A stretch of DNA of 8,209 nucleotides from Planctomycetales bacterium (GTDB lineage Bacteria > Planctomycetota > SBBH01), in assembly GCA_005239795.1 (NCBI GenBank), contig SBBH01000176.1:1-8209 (forward strand). The letters are read 5' to 3'. Below, in pieces: positions 6,755 to 8,209 of the stretch (the first letter of the stretch is position 1; each line of letters opens with the position of its first letter). The notes under the pieces are model-generated. The model made no database searches and had not been told where the DNA came from. It saw only the letters and a list, made by a program, of their open reading frames with translations. Both the position numbers and the translations under genes were made by a program.

Positions 6755-7141
6755 TTAATGTCCGATGCCGGCGGGGAAGGCGTCGCGCTCAGGCCGAATG
6801 ATCGCGCCCGGCCGGTCCCCCTCCTCAGGAGGCGTCGGGATGCGAGATTTCTCCCCGGCGGGATTCTCCAGGATGAGCGCCCTCAGTATCGCCTCGCGCA
6901 TGCGGATCTCCCCGTTTAAGGGGGCGATGGCCGAAGCGGGAGCGCTAAAAAACACGAGGTAGTAGGTCCCCCGCTTCTTCCGGGCGATCGTATAGGCGAG
7001 GCGCCGCTCGGTCCATTTTTCCGCCTTGAGGATCTTCCCGCCGTGGCGTTCCAGGAGCTGGCGGACCTCCTCTTGAAGCACCTCCAGGGGCTTTGTCGAG
7101 GTGTCGAGCACAAACATCGCCTCATAGGTCTTCTCAAACAT
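6755..7141 (-). CDS. rpsF: 30S ribosomal protein S6
   Basis: S6 binds S18 and helps assemble the 30S platform. The 128-residue product has the ferredoxin-like S6 fold at about 4-92: KTYEAMFVLD (4-13), HGGKILKAEKWTERRLAYTI (33-52), KRGTYYLVFF (56-65) and the helix MREAILRALIL (81-91). A Pro/Glu-rich tail (93-128) extends beyond the fold and shows no recognisable motif. The ATG at 7141 gives the standard S6 N-terminus. No Shine-Dalgarno precedes it, and the predicted promoter places the transcript start only about 9 bases upstream. It is the first gene of the ribosomal/replication cluster. Confidence 0.97.
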   Translation of the reverse strand: MFEKTYEAMFVLDTSTKPLEVLQEEVRQLLERHGGKILKAEKWTERRLAYTIARKKRGTYYLVFFSAPASAIAPLNGEIRMREAILRALILENPAGEKSRIPTPPEEGDRPGAIIRPERDAFPAGIGH

Positions 7142-7155
7142 AAAGAGGACCGGGC

Positions 7156-7184
7156 ATCCTATCGACCGATCCGGAATGAGTCAA
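7156..7184 (-). promoter_or_regulatory. Predicted sigma70-type promoter of the rpsF operon
   Basis: On the minus strand a -35 box TTGACT (7184-7179) and a -10 box TAGGAT (7161-7156) are separated by exactly 17 bases. They lie in the 50-base gap between the upstream gene's stop and rpsF. Initiation about 7 bases past the -10 would fall near the G at 7150, leaving a leader of about 9 bases before the rpsF ATG. The match is good (5 of 6 and 4 of 6 consensus bases) and the position is sensible, but it is a sequence prediction. Confidence 0.65.
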
Positions 7185-7191
7185 CCCGAAA

Positions 7192-8106
7192 TCAGCGTTG
7201 CCATCTTAAAGGGACCGCGGCCCCCTCGACGACGTAGATCTCGACGTTCCCGGCGAGCTCCCGCCGGTAGGAACAGCCATGCTCCTCAAGGTAGCGCGCT
7301 AATGCCCTGGCCCGCGGCCGGTCAGGGGAATCGCCGTCGCGGTGAAAGAGGTACAGGATCCTGTCCATCTGCGCCAGGCGCTCGGCGATCCCGGGGATCC
7401 GGTTGCGATAGTCGAAGGGGGCGAAGACGTAACGCTCGCCGCTCAGAAAAGTGAGGGCGTTCGCTAGATCGTATTCGGCGTATCCCCCTTGGGCCCCCAG
7501 CACCGGCATCGCCGTGAGCACGGCCTTGGGTTTGGCAACATCAAATGGCGTGCGCGCGAAAATCTCCTGGACCGTGCGCGTCCCAAGGACGCCGACGAAG
7601 AGGACGCCGGCGGCCAGGCGCACGCGCGCCCCCCACCCCGGACGGTGGATGCCGCGCGCGATCCCCGCCCCCATCGCAACAGCCAGGATCGGCCAGAGAT
7701 AGGCCCAATAGCGGATCGGCATGCCGGGCCCGCCGCGGGCGATGTTGAGAACCGGCAGGATCCAGAGGATCGACAGGAACGCCCCCCGAAGGGTTTCCCC
7801 GTCAGGAGCCGCCCTGGCGAGCGAACGCATCGCGTTCACCTGGGGAAGAGCCCCCCGCAGGACGAGCCCCGCGAGGATTCCCCCGAGCGCGACCGCCGCG
7901 GGAACCCGCCAGCCGGTGAAATCCCAATTCCCCAAAGAGAATCCTAAAACCGCCGGCAGGACTTCCGTGAAGACGATTTTCAAATGAGCGAGCCAATCTC
8001 CCCCCTGCGCCAGCTTGAACCGCAAATGGATGATGTCCAAGGGAGGCCCCCCGGCAACGCGCCAGGATTCGATGAGCCAAATCGCCTTGGCGAGCGCGAC
8101 GCCGGC
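7192..8106 (-). CDS. Polytopic membrane protein, 3' part; possible GT-C (PMT/ArnT-like) glycosyltransferase
   Basis: The 304 trustworthy residues contain several membrane helices (about 1-13, 66-84, 108-123, 133-151 and 161-176, counted from the codon at 8106). The segment ARGGPGMPIRYWAYLWPIL (123-141) has an Arg-Tyr and aromatic/Pro pattern before a helix, as seen in integral-membrane mannosyl/arabinosyl transferases. A soluble tail of about 125 residues ends the protein and has no family I recognise. The N-terminal half, with the catalytic Asp residues expected in the first loop of GT-C enzymes, is missing, so function is inference only. The minus-strand frame stays open beyond 8106 (a TTG lies at 8121), but that part comes from the foldback and is probably not real protein. 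Read on the plus strand, 8107-8209 instead yields RGLLALAAGVALAKAIW, a plausible preceding membrane helix continuing into the same residues. It ends 50 bases before rpsF and probably belongs to a separate upstream transcript. Confidence 0.55.
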   Translation of the reverse strand, partial: AGVALAKAIWLIESWRVAGGPPLDIIHLRFKLAQGGDWLAHLKIVFTEVLPAVLGFSLGNWDFTGWRVPAAVALGGILAGLVLRGALPQVNAMRSLARAAPDGETLRGAFLSILWILPVLNIARGGPGMPIRYWAYLWPILAVAMGAGIARGIHRPGWGARVRLAAGVLFVGVLGTRTVQEIFARTPFDVAKPKAVLTAMPVLGAQGGYAEYDLANALTFLSGERYVFAPFDYRNRIPGIAERLAQMDRILYLFHRDGDSPDRPRARALARYLEEHGCSYRRELAGNVEIYVVEGAAVPLRWQR

Positions 8107-8209
8107 GCGTCTTTCCCACAACGCGCGGGCTTCTGGCGCTGGCGGCCGGCGTCGCGCTCGCCAAGGCGATTTGGCTCATCGAATCCTGGCGCGTTGCCGG
8201 GGGGCCTCC
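8042..8209. repeat. Perfect 65-bp inverted repeat at the window end, probable foldback chimera
   Basis: Bases 8042-8106 and 8145-8209 are exact reverse complements, separated by 38 bases (8107-8144). The right arm reaches the last base, so the palindrome may be longer than seen. Both arms encode the same stretch of the membrane protein (AGVALAKAIW to RVAGGPP), once on each strand. The loop extends that protein sensibly only when read on the plus strand. This fits a template switch or assembly foldback joining 8106 to 8107 better than a natural terminator or mobile-element end. Confidence 0.85.

Noticed and set aside
8107..8178. Membrane protein N-terminus starting at TTG 8121 (reading LWERRAG)
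   Set aside because: The sequence beyond 8106 is on the wrong side of the foldback; it breaks a membrane helix with charged residues, whereas the opposite strand continues the helix naturally.

Overview
The window is a compact, GC-rich stretch of a Gram-negative (LPS-making, diderm) bacterial chromosome. Every gene I can support is read from the minus strand, so transcription runs from high to low coordinates. BamA, Skp, LpxD and LpxC together show an outer membrane with lipid A. The wording of S6 (YEAMFVLD, KWTERRLAY, RGTYYLVFF), the Skp-like protein and the gene order suggest Planctomycetota or another PVC or candidate-phylum lineage. That placement is tentative because no database search was possible.

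Layout in transcription order. At the right edge is the 3' part of an unassigned polytopic membrane protein, resembling a GT-C (PMT/ArnT-like) glycosyltransferase (about 8106-7192). Its 5' end is disrupted by a perfect 65-bp inverted repeat that runs to the last base and looks like a contig-end foldback chimera. A sigma70-type promoter (7184-7156) lies just after its stop codon. Next come rpsF (S6), ssb, rpsR (S18), rplI (L9) and dnaB (7141-4168), the conserved ribosome/replication cluster. This runs 37 bases later into an outer-membrane block: bamA, skp/ompH, lpxD and the start of lpxC (4130-1), which is cut by the left edge and overlaps lpxD by 32 bases.

The genes from rpsF onward are separated by 9-42 bases or overlap, with no visible rho-independent terminator, so they probably form one operon or a series of overlapping transcripts. 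Such an operon would couple ribosomal proteins, fork proteins (SSB, DnaB), outer-membrane protein assembly (BamA with the periplasmic chaperone Skp) and early lipid A synthesis (LpxC deacetylates, LpxD adds the second acyl chain). Less ordinary details are the very short predicted rpsF leader, two 37-base AT-rich spacers built from degenerate 7-base repeats, and the matching -PF tails of SSB and DnaB. I see no CRISPR, mobile element, tRNA, rRNA or defence system. No gene-free stretch exceeds about 50 bases, apart from the artefact-like right end.
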